Below are positions 36,135 to 45,128 of a stretch of 64,000 nt of DNA, one piece after another. The stretch is from UBA4732 sp963823075. GTDB taxonomy: Bacteria; Planctomycetota; Planctomycetia; Gemmatales; Gemmataceae. The position numbers and the translations under genes were made by a program. Location: the NCBI GenBank assembly GCA_963823075.1, contig CAWGKE010000013.1, forward strand, positions 248,001-312,000, in the 5' to 3' direction. Numbering within the stretch: the first letter of the stretch is position 1; each line of letters starts with the position of its first letter. The notes under the pieces were generated by a model. The model was not told the DNA's origin. It did no database searches and saw only the letters and a list, made by a program, of their open reading frames with translations.

Positions 36135-37430
36135 TCACTTCATCATAATCGTCTGCTCCCGATCCGGTCCCACGGAGACAATCGAAACCGGCAGCTCCAG
36201 CAACCCCGCCAGCCGGTCGATGTAGCGGCGCGCCGCGACCGGGAGATCGGCCGGCCGACGGGCGCTGCTCACGTCCATGCGCCAGCCCGGCAGCGTTTCG
36301 TAGACGGGTTGGCAGCGCTCCAGCAGGAACGCATCGCTCGGGAAATGATCGATGCGTCGGCCGTCCAGCTCGTAGGCGACGGCGATGCGCAGCTCGTCCA
36401 GCTCGCTCAGCACGTCCAGCAGCATCACGGCCAGCTCATCGGCGCCGCTCAGGGCGGCGGTGTAGCGTGCGGCCACGGCGTCGAACCAGCCGCAGCGGCG
36501 CGGCCGGCCGGTGACGGTGCCGTATTCGCGCCCAGTGCGGCGAATGCGCTCGCCGACGCCGTCGGGTCCGTCGGTCAGTTCGGTGGGGAACGGGCCGCGG
36601 CCGACGCGCGTGGCGTAGGCCTTGATGACGCCGACGACGCGGCTCAGCTTCGTGGCCGGCACGCCGGCGCCGCTCCACACGCCGGCCGTCGAGCTGTTCG
36701 AGCTGGTGACGTAGGGGTAGGTCCCGTGGTCCACGTCGAGCAGGCTGCCCTGAGCCGCCTCGAACAGGACGCCCTTGCCGGCCCGAAGCCCGTCATGCAG
36801 GAGCTTCACAGCATCGACGACATGCGGCCGGATCTGCTCGGCGTAACCCGCGAACTCCTTGCACAGGGCGTCGGCGTCGAACTGCCGGGCGTCCGGCGAC
36901 AGGCCGCGCAGCAGCCGGTTCTTGCGCGGCACGATGATCCGCAGCCGTTCGCGCAGATGATCGGGATAGAGCAGCTCGCCGACGCGCACGGCGGCGATGC
37001 GGCCGACCTTGTCCTGATAGCACGGGCCGATGCCGCGGCCAGTGGTGCCGATGGCCTGCTCCGCCCCCGCCTCGTTGAGGCGTTCTTCCTCCATGTGATA
37101 GGGGAAAATGACGTGGGCGTGGTCGCTGACGACGAGGTTCTGGCCGACGGCCACGCCGGCGGTGCGAAGGTTGGCGACCTCTTCGAGGAAGCGCGGCGGG
37201 TAGAAGACGACGCCGTTGCCGATGACGGAGACGACGTTCGGCCGCAGCACGCCGGTCGGCAGCAGCGACAGCTTGAAGGTGCGGTCGCCGTGGACGACGG
37301 TATGGCCGGCGTTGGCGCCGCCGTTGTAGCGGACCACGAAGTCGTGCCGGTCGGTGAGCAGATCGACGATCTTGCCCTTGGCCTCGTCGCCCCATTGCAG
37401 GCCGACGACACAGGTGCAGGCTGGAGACAT
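36135..37430 (-). CDS. purA: Adenylosuccinate synthetase
   Basis: 431 residues, full length. First committed step of AMP synthesis: IMP + aspartate + GTP to adenylosuccinate. Signatures are VVGLQWGDEAKGKIVDLLTD (P-loop with catalytic Asp), VRYNGGANAGHTVV (catalytic His), TTGRGIGPCYQDKVGR, LFEAAQGSLLDVDHGTYPYV (GxQGxxLD) and FPTELTDG. No neighbouring purine genes. A short terminator-like hairpin lies in the leader region (37485-37509). Confidence 0.97.
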   Translation of the reverse strand: MSPACTCVVGLQWGDEAKGKIVDLLTDRHDFVVRYNGGANAGHTVVHGDRTFKLSLLPTGVLRPNVVSVIGNGVVFYPPRFLEEVANLRTAGVAVGQNLVVSDHAHVIFPYHMEEERLNEAGAEQAIGTTGRGIGPCYQDKVGRIAAVRVGELLYPDHLRERLRIIVPRKNRLLRGLSPDARQFDADALCKEFAGYAEQIRPHVVDAVKLLHDGLRAGKGVLFEAAQGSLLDVDHGTYPYVTSSNSSTAGVWSGAGVPATKLSRVVGVIKAYATRVGRGPFPTELTDGPDGVGERIRRTGREYGTVTGRPRRCGWFDAVAARYTAALSGADELAVMLLDVLSELDELRIAVAYELDGRRIDHFPSDAFLLERCQPVYETLPGWRMDVSSARRPADLPVAARRYIDRLAGLLELPVSIVSVGPDREQTIMMK

Positions 37431-37770
37431 GGGTTCAACCCATCAGGCCCGAACGAGCCGGAGGGGTCCTTTCCCGGGCGACATAAAAAACGCCTGCAGC
37501 CGCGCAGGCCACAGGCTGTCAACGTGTTACGGCCGCATCCAACCCTCAATTTCTACCGGCCGCCGCTCCCACCGTCAAGGGGGGCGTCCGGGCACGCGAA
37601 GGGGAGGGAAAATGTCTGCGCGACGAGGGCCGATGGGTGCGAGGCGCTCTTCACGCCTGCCCTCTCTTTACCGGCCAGAATCTCCTTACGTCTCAGGATT
37701 GGCGGGCAGCCGCCGGAGGTTGGCGGGTGAGCGGGAGGGCAAAGTCCGGTACAGCCGTTCACTCCTCTTG
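37431..37770. other. Gap upstream of purA
   Basis: 340 bp between the GNAT gene stop and purA start. Apart from the terminator at 37485-37509, no feature is supported. Confidence 0.55.
37485..37509 (-). terminator. Intrinsic terminator upstream of purA
   Basis: Reading minus, GCCTGC-GCGGCT-GCAGGC is followed directly by G and six T. It probably ends transcription of the upstream GNAT gene, though it could also act as an attenuator in a purA leader, since it lies only 55 bases before the purA ATG. Confidence 0.6.
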
Positions 37771-38217
37771 TCAAACCAGCGTCTTCTGGAACAGGAGCAG
37801 GTTGGCGCCGCGGTCGGGGTCCCAGCGGAGGCCGACGATGTCGTACTCCAGGGCGATGCCCAGGTGCAGCATCGGCCGATGCTGATTGTGACACTCGAAG
37901 CGGATCGACTCGTAGTCGTGCAGCCGCGCCCAGCTATGCACGGCCTCCATGAGCTGGGAGGCGATGCCCTGGCGGCGATGCTCCGGCAGCACGCCGTAAA
38001 ACCACGAGAAGAACACCGACGGCTTCAGCTCGAAGCCGAGCGTAAAGCCGACCGGCCGGTCGTGGATGTGGGCGACCATTTGCAGCACGTTGTGCCGCCC
38101 GACGTAGCGGCGCTGGAACGACTCCAGGTTGCGGAACGGCCGGAATATCTGGTTGTACAGCGAGACAATAGCAGGCAGCTCCTCCGGCCCCACAATATCG
38201 ACAATGGCGTCGGCCAT
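37771..38217 (-). CDS. GNAT family N-acetyltransferase
   Basis: 148 residues, start at 38217 with GGAGG upstream. The GNAT fold is seen in VAHIHDRPVGFTLGFEL (strands 2-3), WFYGVLPEHRRQGIASQLME (acetyl-CoA pyrophosphate loop, R/Q-x-x-G-x-A type) and SIRFECHNQHRPMLHLGIAL with the late YDIVGLRWDP strand. It transfers an acetyl group to an amine; substrate unknown. No operon partner is obvious. Confidence 0.87.
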   Translation of the reverse strand: MADAIVDIVGPEELPAIVSLYNQIFRPFRNLESFQRRYVGRHNVLQMVAHIHDRPVGFTLGFELKPSVFFSWFYGVLPEHRRQGIASQLMEAVHSWARLHDYESIRFECHNQHRPMLHLGIALEYDIVGLRWDPDRGANLLLFQKTLV

Positions 38218-38233
38218 GCGTAAGCCTCCCCGT

Positions 38234-38283
38234 CCCGCCCCCCTCACCCTACCCCGGGGAGAGGGTAGGGTGAGGGGGGCGGG
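38234..38283. repeat. Perfect inverted repeat with 21-bp arms
   Basis: CCCGCCCCCCTCACCCTACC... (38234-38254) and exact complement (38263-38283), loop 8 bases, between the GNAT gene start and the next gene stop. Confidence 0.93.
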
Positions 38284-38290
38284 CCTGTTC

Positions 38291-39022
38291 TCAACGTTCC
38301 GGCCGGTGGAGCGAGGCGATCAGCTCCGCCCACGTCGGCACATTCAAATTGGACAGGTCGTCCACCTCGTCCGCGTCGGCCGATGGCAGCTCTTCCCCCT
38401 CGATTTCCTCCGGTATTTCCTCGGGTTCGTCCCGATCGGCGCGCGGCTCATCTTCTCGCTCGGCCTTGCGGCCGCGCGACCGCCCGCGACGGCGGCGCGG
38501 GTCGCCGCTTTCCTCGACCGGCTCGGCCTCCGGCGGGGCGGCCGTCTCCGCTTCCGCCTCGGCGACTGGCGCTGCCGGTCGCGCTTCGCCTTCCCCTTCC
38601 GGCGGCGCGGCGCTTGCCGCCGCGGGCGCGGCCTTGGAACCTCGGCCCCGGCGGCGCCGACGCGATCGGCCGCGCGGGCCAGACCCCTCGGCATCCGTCT
38701 CCGCCTCAGCAGGTTCCGCGACCGCCGGCGCCGCCTCGGCTTGGGCCGGCGCTTCCGCGCGAACAGCGACTTCCCCCGCCGGTTCGACGCTGACCGCCAC
38801 GGCCTCTTCCGCCTGCGGGGCCGGCGCGGCGGATCGGCGGCGACGCCCGCGGGAAGGCGACGGCTCCTCCGCCGCCGGTACGGGCGCGGATTCAGCGGGC
38901 GCCGCGACCGCGGCCGGCGGCGCGGCTGCTTTGGCGGCCGGCGCGGCCTTCGGTTGCTCGGGAGGCAAACCGAGTTCCGCAAACAGGTCGTCCCAGGAGT
39001 TCTGATTTTCCGGTGCGGTCAT
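38291..39022 (-). CDS. Disordered, Ala/Glu/Arg-rich protein
   Basis: 243 residues of low-complexity sequence. Short ordered-looking segments occur at both ends (NSWDDLFAELGLPPEQ at the start; NLNVPTWAELIASLHRPE at the end), with basic RGRRRR and RGRSRRRRRGRG clusters in an acidic/alanine background, as in the RNA-binding tails of RNase E-type proteins. No catalytic motif. The conserved-looking ends suggest short interaction motifs joined by a flexible linker. A nucleic-acid-binding role is a guess. Confidence 0.6.
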   Translation of the reverse strand: MTAPENQNSWDDLFAELGLPPEQPKAAPAAKAAAPPAAVAAPAESAPVPAAEEPSPSRGRRRRSAAPAPQAEEAVAVSVEPAGEVAVRAEAPAQAEAAPAVAEPAEAETDAEGSGPRGRSRRRRRGRGSKAAPAAASAAPPEGEGEARPAAPVAEAEAETAAPPEAEPVEESGDPRRRRGRSRGRKAEREDEPRADRDEPEEIPEEIEGEELPSADADEVDDLSNLNVPTWAELIASLHRPER

Positions 39023-39153
39023 GTCGTTCCTTCCCGTGATCCGTCGAACGGCTTCGGCGCCCGACTCGCCGCCGGGCCCCGGATTCCTTCCTCGTTTCGT
39101 TGTTGTATTCTAGCAAATCCCCGCCGGAACAGCACCCGGACTCGGCCCCGGAC

Positions 39154-39810
39154 CTACGGCCGACCCGCCGCCGTCCCGTCCGCCCGGTCGAGCAAGTCAT
39201 GGACCTCCTCATCCGTCGTCTGCGTGAAATCGTCGTACCAAAGGCCGACTGCGTAGAACGGCTCCGGCGTGCGGGCGCATACTGTGTCGTCCGCGACCTC
39301 GGCCATCTCCGCGCAGGTTTCGGCCGAGCCGACGGGCACGGCCACGACCACGCGGGCCGGGTGCAGCTTGCGGAGGGCGGCGACGGCCGCCCGCATGGTC
39401 GAGCCGGTGGCCAGACCGTCGTCCACCAGCAGGACGGTGCGTCCGCGCACGTCGGGGGGCGGCCGGTCGTCGCGGTAGCACCGCTCGCGCCGGGCAAGTT
39501 CCGCCTTCTCCTTTTCCGACACAGCCTCGATTATCTCGTCCGGGATGCCGAGCGTGCGAACCACGTCCTCGTTCAAGACGCGAACGCCGCCGCTGGCCAT
39601 CGCGCCCATGGCCAGCTCCTCGCGTCCGGGCACGCCCAATTTGCGGACGAGAAAGACATCCAATGGGGCGCCGAGCGCCTGCGCCACCTCATGGCCGACC
39701 GGCACGCCGCCACGCGGCAGCGCCAGCACCAATACGTCCGGCCGGCCGGCGTAGTCGGTCAGCTTCGCCGCCAGTTGACGGCCGGCGTCGGCTCGATCGC
39801 GAAAGAGCAT
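39154..39810 (-). CDS. Phosphoribosyltransferase family protein
   Basis: 218 residues. The start at 39810 is chosen for GAGGAGG 7 bases upstream. Seen: FRDRADAGRQLAAKL, VLALPRGGVPVGHEVAQAL, DVFLVRKLGVPGREELAMGA and the PRPP loop VLLVDDGLATGSTMRAAV. This class of stand-alone phosphoribosyltransferase-fold proteins is common near stress genes; the nucleobase substrate is unknown and some members may act otherwise. The C-terminus EPFYAVGLWYDDFTQTTDEE is typical of the subgroup. Confidence 0.88.
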   Translation of the reverse strand: MLFRDRADAGRQLAAKLTDYAGRPDVLVLALPRGGVPVGHEVAQALGAPLDVFLVRKLGVPGREELAMGAMASGGVRVLNEDVVRTLGIPDEIIEAVSEKEKAELARRERCYRDDRPPPDVRGRTVLLVDDGLATGSTMRAAVAALRKLHPARVVVAVPVGSAETCAEMAEVADDTVCARTPEPFYAVGLWYDDFTQTTDEEVHDLLDRADGTAAGRP

Positions 39811-40293
39811 CGCCGCCTCCTCTCGCATGGAAGTGGACGGAAGGGCGATTCCGGCGCCGCACGGCTTACGCCCCCGTCGCCGAGGTTCAGGATGAGCAAG
39901 AAACGCCGCCGTGGCCCGGAACCGGCGCCGCGGCCGCCCCTCCAGGGTAGCAAGAAGATTGAAAAAGATCACGGGCGTCTCACGCACGGCGGAGAGGCCG
40001 CGGGCGGCACGCCAGTTGCTGTGACAGGCGCGGGGCCGGAACCCTCGTTTGTTTCGGACTGGACTGGAAGGTTGGCAGGTCCCAACGGAGCAATCGGATA
40101 GAGAAGAATGGGGGGCATGCGGCGGACGGGGGCGGAAACGCTCACGTCCGCCGCCGCTTCTTGCCGCTGCTTCGGACCAAATCCAGAAAAAACAAATAAA
40201 AGGTCCGCAAACGAGTCAATATAAACCCTGGTCCCATTCGCGGATCGGAATCCCTGTTTCCGGCGGCCCGCGCCCTGTAGCGCAGGCCGCGGA
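39811..40293. other. Gene-free region
   Basis: 483 bp before the small gene at 40294-40539. Open frames on both strands are short and without ribosome sites. Nothing recognised. Confidence 0.5.
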
Positions 40294-40539
40294 TCAGCAA
40301 TGGTTGCGATTCCCCAATTGCGTCAACATCCGGGCATGGCTCACGGGAAGAACGGCGCCGCCGAGCAGCGTGCTGAGCTTGTGTTCCACCTGCTGAGCCG
40401 GCCCGACGTTGGCGCGGTGATCGACGATCAGCATCTCCTCGCATTCCGAACGGGCACCGTCCTGGGTGAGAAGGGAGTCGTCCACGGGAACGGCCGGCCG
40501 ACGACTCGTGCTTCCTGACGCATCCTCATACGTAACCAT
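40294..40539 (-). CDS. Small hypothetical protein
   Basis: 81 residues. Main support is a strong GGAGGAG ribosome site 6 bases before the ATG. The sequence (VTYEDASGSTSRRPAVPVDD, then MLIVDHRANVGPAQQVEHKL) matches no family that I recognise, has no signal peptide and no membrane helix. It is divergent from the sigma-54 regulator gene. It could be a spurious frame, since composition does not separate it clearly from noise. Confidence 0.4.
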   Translation of the reverse strand: MVTYEDASGSTSRRPAVPVDDSLLTQDGARSECEEMLIVDHRANVGPAQQVEHKLSTLLGGAVLPVSHARMLTQLGNRNHC

Positions 40540-40911
40540 TGCTTCTCCTCCGGTGCGATTTCCGTTTCGATCCGCTCATCCCACAGCAAGCATCATGCCA
40601 AGAGGTCAAGCCCCGCCATTTCTCCGTCGCCCCGCTTGAAATCCACGGATCGGCGATCCGCGCCAAGGTTGGGCGCGGCCCAATTCTTGCTCGTAATACT
40701 CGCGCCCCAACGGCCGTCCCATTGCGACATGGGCAAAATGGTCGCGGGAATGGGCGCACGGCCGCCCGTAGACGCTGGAGGGGCCAGGACTGAGCAACCG
40801 CGGACTCACCCGCAAGCACCCGGCTGCGCGGAGGCGGGAAAGGGGTCGCCGAACAGGGCCGCGACGCCCCCCGGGTCGGCCTCTCTGGATCTGCGTAAGA
40901 GGAAATCCCTC
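40540..40911. other. Divergent regulatory gap
   Basis: 372 bp between the small gene and the sigma-54 regulator. No -24/-12 (GG-N10-GC) promoter was confidently identified and no gene is supported. Confidence 0.45.
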
Positions 40912-42379
40912 ATGGACAATGCCTTGCATCCCAATGGCGCCAACGTTTCCCTTTCGCCCACCGCGACTGCGCGCCCGGAGTCGCCGTTTATGCCAAGACG
41001 CATCCTCATTGTGGAGGATCACGACCCGACGCGGCGAGATTTGCAGCGCCTGCTCCAGGAAAACCCGCAGGTGCAAGTGGATGCGGTGGCGGAGGGCCGG
41101 GAGGCGCTCCAGTTTTTGGCCCTGAACGATTACAGCCTCGTTTTGACGGACCTGCGGCTGCCGGGCCTTGACGGCATCGACTTTCTCAAGGAAGTGCAGC
41201 AGCGCAACCTGCCGGTCACCGTGATCGTCATCACGGGCGACGGCAGCATCGGCGAGGCGGTGCAGGCCCTGCACCTCGGCGCCTACGACTTCCTCACCAA
41301 GCCGATCGACTTCGAGCAACTGCGTGTCGTGGTGGCGCGCGCCCTGCGCGAGCGCGTGCTGCGCGACGAGCTGACCTCGCTGCGCAACCAACTGCAAACG
41401 CAGTACTCGTTCCACAACATCCTGAGCAAAAACCCCCAAATGCACGCGATTTTCGAGCTGATCAGCAACATCGCCTACACCAACACGACGGTGCTGATCG
41501 AGGGGGAAACCGGCACGGGCAAGGAGCAGACGGCTCGCGCCATCCACCAGGCGTCCCAAAACCGAACCGGCCCGCTGGTGGCCGTCAACTGCGCCGCGTT
41601 ACCGGAGAGCCTGCTGGAAAGCGAGCTGTTTGGCCACGAAAAGGGCGCTTTCACCAGCGCCGTCAGCCAGCGGCGCGGCCGTTTCGAGATGGCCCACGGC
41701 GGTACGATCTTCCTGGATGAGGTTGGCGACGTGCCGTTGACCATGCAGGCCAAGTTGCTGCGCGTGCTTCAGGAGCGTCGTTTCGAGCGCGTCGGCGGTG
41801 CGCAGAGCATCGAGGTGGACGTGCGCGTCATTACGGCCACGAACCGAAACCTCAAGCGGCTGGTGGCGCAGGGCACGTTCCGCGAGGACCTGTACTACCG
41901 CCTCAACGTGGTGAAAATCGAGCTGCCGCCGCTGAGGGAACGGCCCGAGGACATCCCGCTCTTGGCGACCCATTTCATCAACAAATCAATGCGGTCGGGC
42001 GAAGCGCCCAAGCAGATTTCGCCGCGAGCGATGGAGGTCTTGCTCAGCTACCGCTGGCCGGGCAACGTCCGCGAGCTGGAGAACGCCGTTGAGCGGGCCT
42101 GCATCACGTCGCGCGACAACGTCATCCAGGTGGACAACCTGCCGCCGGAGATCACCGCGCCGTCGGCGCCGCGGCTGCCGTTCCAGATCGACCTCGACCG
42201 GCCGCTGCCGGAGCTTGCTGCGCGACGCCGTCAACAGCATCGAGCGGCAGTACATCAGCAAGGCCCTTAAGAAGACGCGCGGCAACGTCAGCCGCTGCGC
42301 CCGCATCTGCGGCATGTCGCGCCGCAGCATCACCGGGAAGATTTCCGAATATAAGCTCGACAAATCCGCGTTCAAATAG
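40912..42379 (+). CDS. Sigma-54-dependent response regulator (frameshift before the HTH)
   Basis: About 488 residues when an extra T near 42218 is removed. Order: receiver domain (RRILIVEDHDPTRRD; phospho-acceptor D in LVLTDLRLPGLDG; K in DFLTKPID), AAA+ domain (Walker A EGETGTGKEQTAR, ESELFGHEKGAFTSA, Walker B GGTIFLDEVGDVP, arginine finger region FREDLYYRLNV), and a Fis-type HTH in the second frame (KKTRGNVSRCARICGMSRRS). It activates sigma-54 promoters on phosphorylation. The sigma-contacting loop reads GAFTSA rather than GAFTGA. No sensor kinase is adjacent. Confidence 0.92.
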
Positions 42380-42512
42380 GGTTTACGGTGCGCGGCTGGC
42401 GCTTGAGGGCCGGCCGGCGGCCTGACGTTTGCATTGTAAAGGTAGGCCAAGGCGCCACGAAATTGGGACGTGGCGCGGTTCGTTTCCATCCCCATCGGTC
42501 AGGAGGAAAGCG

Positions 42513-43007
42513 ATGCAACTGAACTCTCTGGAAGACCTGTTCGTCGAACAGCTGCGCGACCTGTTCGACGCCGAGAACCAGCTGGTCAAGGCGCTGCCCA
42601 AGATGGCCAAGGCGTCTTCGTCGCCGGAATTGCGGCAAGCCTTCGAGGGCCACCTGCAAGAGACGAAGAACCACGTCCAACGCCTGGAACAGGTGTTCAA
42701 CGCGCTGGGCCAGAAGGCCAAGGGCCAGACCTGCGCGGCGATGGAAGGGCTGGTCAAGGAAGGCGGCGAGATGATCGGCGAGAAGGGCGATCCGAAAGTG
42801 AAGGACGCGGGCCTCATCGCCTGCGCCCAGCGCGTCGAACACTATGAGATGGCCGGCTACGGCTGTGTGCGCACCTGGGCGCAGCAACTCGGCAAGTTCG
42901 AGGTGGCGCGGCTCCTGGAGGAAACGCTCAACGAGGAGAAGCACGCCGACGAGAAGCTCAACCACATCGCCGAGAGCCTGGTCAACACGCAGGCCGCCCA
43001 CGCCTGA
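42513..43007 (+). CDS. DUF892 ferritin-like protein (YciE/YciF family)
   Basis: 164 residues behind a textbook AGGAGG site. Starts NSLEDLFVEQLRDLFDAENQ, the family signature, and forms a four-helix bundle whose E/H residues (ENQ; EGHLQETKNH; EHYEMAGY; EEKHADEKL) are placed as in ferritin-like diiron proteins. The family is induced by stress in enterobacteria. The precise reaction is unknown. It stands alone between the response regulator and the GH15 gene. Confidence 0.92.
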   Translation: MQLNSLEDLFVEQLRDLFDAENQLVKALPKMAKASSSPELRQAFEGHLQETKNHVQRLEQVFNALGQKAKGQTCAAMEGLVKEGGEMIGEKGDPKVKDAGLIACAQRVEHYEMAGYGCVRTWAQQLGKFEVARLLEETLNEEKHADEKLNHIAESLVNTQAAHA

Positions 43008-43018
43008 ACGGACAACAG

Positions 43019-43088
43019 CGGCGAGCGGCGCGGCGTCACGCCGCCGGCGTGTGCCTGCACCGGCGGCCTGACGCCGCGCCGCTCGCCG
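43019..43088. repeat. Long inverted repeat, second copy of the GGCGAGCGGC family
   Basis: Arms 43019-43038 and 43069-43088 are exact 20-bp complements (CGGCGAGCGGCGCGGCGTCA), with an inner GCCGCCGG/CCGGCGGC stem. The loop is related to that at 12591-12657 read on the other strand. Confidence 0.93.
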
Positions 43089-43106
43089 AGCGAGACCACT
43101 CACCTC

Positions 43107-44897
43107 ATGTCCTCGCGCATTGAAGACTACGCCCTGATCGGCGACCTCCACACCGCGGCCCTCGTGGCCCGAGACGGCTCGATCGACTGGCTCTGCCTGC
43201 CGCGCTTCGACTCCGGCGCCTGTTTCGCCTCGCTGCTTGGGACGCCCGACAACGGCCGCTGGCTCATCGGCCCGGCCGGCGAGGCCCGCGCCGTGCGGCG
43301 CCAGTACCGCGAGGGCACGCTGGTCCTGGAAACCGAATTTGACACGAGCGAAGGCACGGCCGCCGTGATCGACTGTATGCCCGTGCGGACGCACTCGCCG
43401 CACTTGCTGCGCGTCGTCGAGGGGCGGCGCGGCCGAACGGCGATGCACATGGAGTTGGCGATCCGCTTCGACTATGGCTCGGCTGTGCCGTGGGTGCAGC
43501 GGGTGGACGGCGGCCTGTCAGCCATCGCCGGGCCGGATCGGCTTATCTTTCGCACCTCCGCTCCCCTGGTCAACAAGAACTTCAAGACCACGGCGGACTT
43601 CACCGTCGAGGCCGGCCAGAGCGTCGAGTTCGCGCTGAGCTGGCATCCGTCGCACCAACCCCCGCCGCTGCCCGTGGACTGCGGCAAGGGCGTGGAGGAG
43701 ACGGAGCGCTGGTGGCGCGACTGGTCCGGCCGCTGCCAATACAAGGGGCCGTGGCGTGACGCCGTTTTGCGGTCGCTTATTACGCTGAAAGCGCTCACCT
43801 ACCATCCGACCGGCGGCATCCTGGCGGCGGCCACAACGTCGCTTCCGGAGAAGCCGGGCGGCGTGCGCAACTGGGACTACCGCTACTGCTGGCTGCGCGA
43901 CGCCACGTTTTCGCTGACGGCCCTGCTGGGCGGCGGCTACGTCGAGGAGGCCCGTGCGTGGCGCGGCTGGCTGCACCGCGCGGTCGCCGGCGACCCGGCC
44001 GCGGCCAACATCCTGTACGGCCTGGCGGGCGAGCGCCGCTTGCCCGAACTGGTGCTCGACTGGCTGCCCGGTTATGAGAACTCGCGGCCGGTGCGCATCG
44101 GCAACGCGGCGTCGAAGCAGTTCCAGCTGGACGTATACGGCGAGGTGCTGGACGCGATGTACCAGGCCCGGCGCAACGGCCTGGAACCGGAGAGGTCGGA
44201 CTGGGCGGTCGGAAAGGCCCTGGCGAACTTCGCGGCCAAGGCGTGGAAGGAGCCGGACGAGGGGATCTGGGAGGTGCGCGGCGGCCGGAAGCACTTCACC
44301 CATTCCAAGGTCATGGCGTGGGTGGCCCTGGACCGGGCGGTCAAGGCAGTCGAGAACTTCGGCCTGGAGGGTCCGCTCGACCGATGGCGGCGGTCGCGCG
44401 ATGAAATCCATCTTGAGATATGCGAGAAGGGGTACAATCGGGACCTCGGTTCCTTCGTGCAGTACTTCGGCTCGAAGGAGCTGGACGCCAGCCTGCTGAT
44501 GGTCCCGCTGGTCGGCTTCCTGCCGCCGTCCGACCCGCGCGTGCGCGGCACCGTGGAGGCGATCGAGAAGGGGCTGATGCGCGACGGCTTTGTCCAGCGC
44601 TACGACACGCGCTCGGAGACGGACGGCCTGCCGCCGGGCGAGGGAGCGTTCCTGCCCTGCACGTTCTGGTTGGCGGATAATTACCATCTGCTGGGACGCC
44701 AAGACGACGCCGTGAAGCTCTTCGAGCGGCTGCTGAGCCTGCGCAACGACGTGGGTCTGCTCGCCGAGGAGTACGACCCGACGGCCAAGCGGCTTGTCGG
44801 CAACTTCCCGCAGGCGTTTTCGCACGTCGGCCTGGTCAACACGGCCATGAACCTGTCGCGGGTGGATGGGCCGGCGAAAGCCCGCAAGGAAGGTTAG
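43107..44897 (+). CDS. Glycoside hydrolase family 15 protein
   Basis: 596 residues, cytoplasmic. GH15 includes glucoamylases and acid trehalases; the (alpha/alpha)6 barrel is preceded by a beta-sandwich domain (IEDYALIGDLHTAALVARDG, SIDWLCLPRFDSGACFASLL). Barrel landmarks: RNWDYRYCWLRDATFSLTAL, EPDEGIWEVRGGRKHFTHSK (first catalytic acid region), YNRDLGSFVQYFGSKELDAS and the late LLAEEYDPTAKRLVGNFPQA with the second acidic residue. This intracellular form often degrades trehalose or maltodextrins; substrate not determined. Confidence 0.92.
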   Translation: MSSRIEDYALIGDLHTAALVARDGSIDWLCLPRFDSGACFASLLGTPDNGRWLIGPAGEARAVRRQYREGTLVLETEFDTSEGTAAVIDCMPVRTHSPHLLRVVEGRRGRTAMHMELAIRFDYGSAVPWVQRVDGGLSAIAGPDRLIFRTSAPLVNKNFKTTADFTVEAGQSVEFALSWHPSHQPPPLPVDCGKGVEETERWWRDWSGRCQYKGPWRDAVLRSLITLKALTYHPTGGILAAATTSLPEKPGGVRNWDYRYCWLRDATFSLTALLGGGYVEEARAWRGWLHRAVAGDPAAANILYGLAGERRLPELVLDWLPGYENSRPVRIGNAASKQFQLDVYGEVLDAMYQARRNGLEPERSDWAVGKALANFAAKAWKEPDEGIWEVRGGRKHFTHSKVMAWVALDRAVKAVENFGLEGPLDRWRRSRDEIHLEICEKGYNRDLGSFVQYFGSKELDASLLMVPLVGFLPPSDPRVRGTVEAIEKGLMRDGFVQRYDTRSETDGLPPGEGAFLPCTFWLADNYHLLGRQDDAVKLFERLLSLRNDVGLLAEEYDPTAKRLVGNFPQAFSHVGLVNTAMNLSRVDGPAKARKEG

Positions 44898-44919
44898 AAG
44901 CTGTCGCCAGAATCCTCGG

Positions 44920-44968
44920 GGGCGAGCCGCCGGGCTTGTCTCGGCGGGATAAACCCGCCGGCTCGCCC
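44920..44968. repeat. Inverted repeat after the GH15 gene
   Basis: GGGCGAGCCGCCGGG (44920-44934) pairs with CCCGCCGGCTCGCCC (44954-44968) at 14 of 15 positions, and the loop holds a GGCGGG/CCCGCC stem sharing the right arm. Located 23 bases after the stop codon. Confidence 0.8.
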
Positions 44969-45128
44969 ACCGATCCGCCGTTCCGCTTCGCTGAAACTTC
45001 CGGCCCAATCCCTTCCCGCCTGTCCGAAGTCCGTGATCTCCCTGTGGCGGAACGGCCGCTCGTCCGCTAATCTGGAAGGCGGAGAAGGGTCCGTCCGCAA
45101 CCGCGCCGGGACCGAAAGGAGCCGCACC

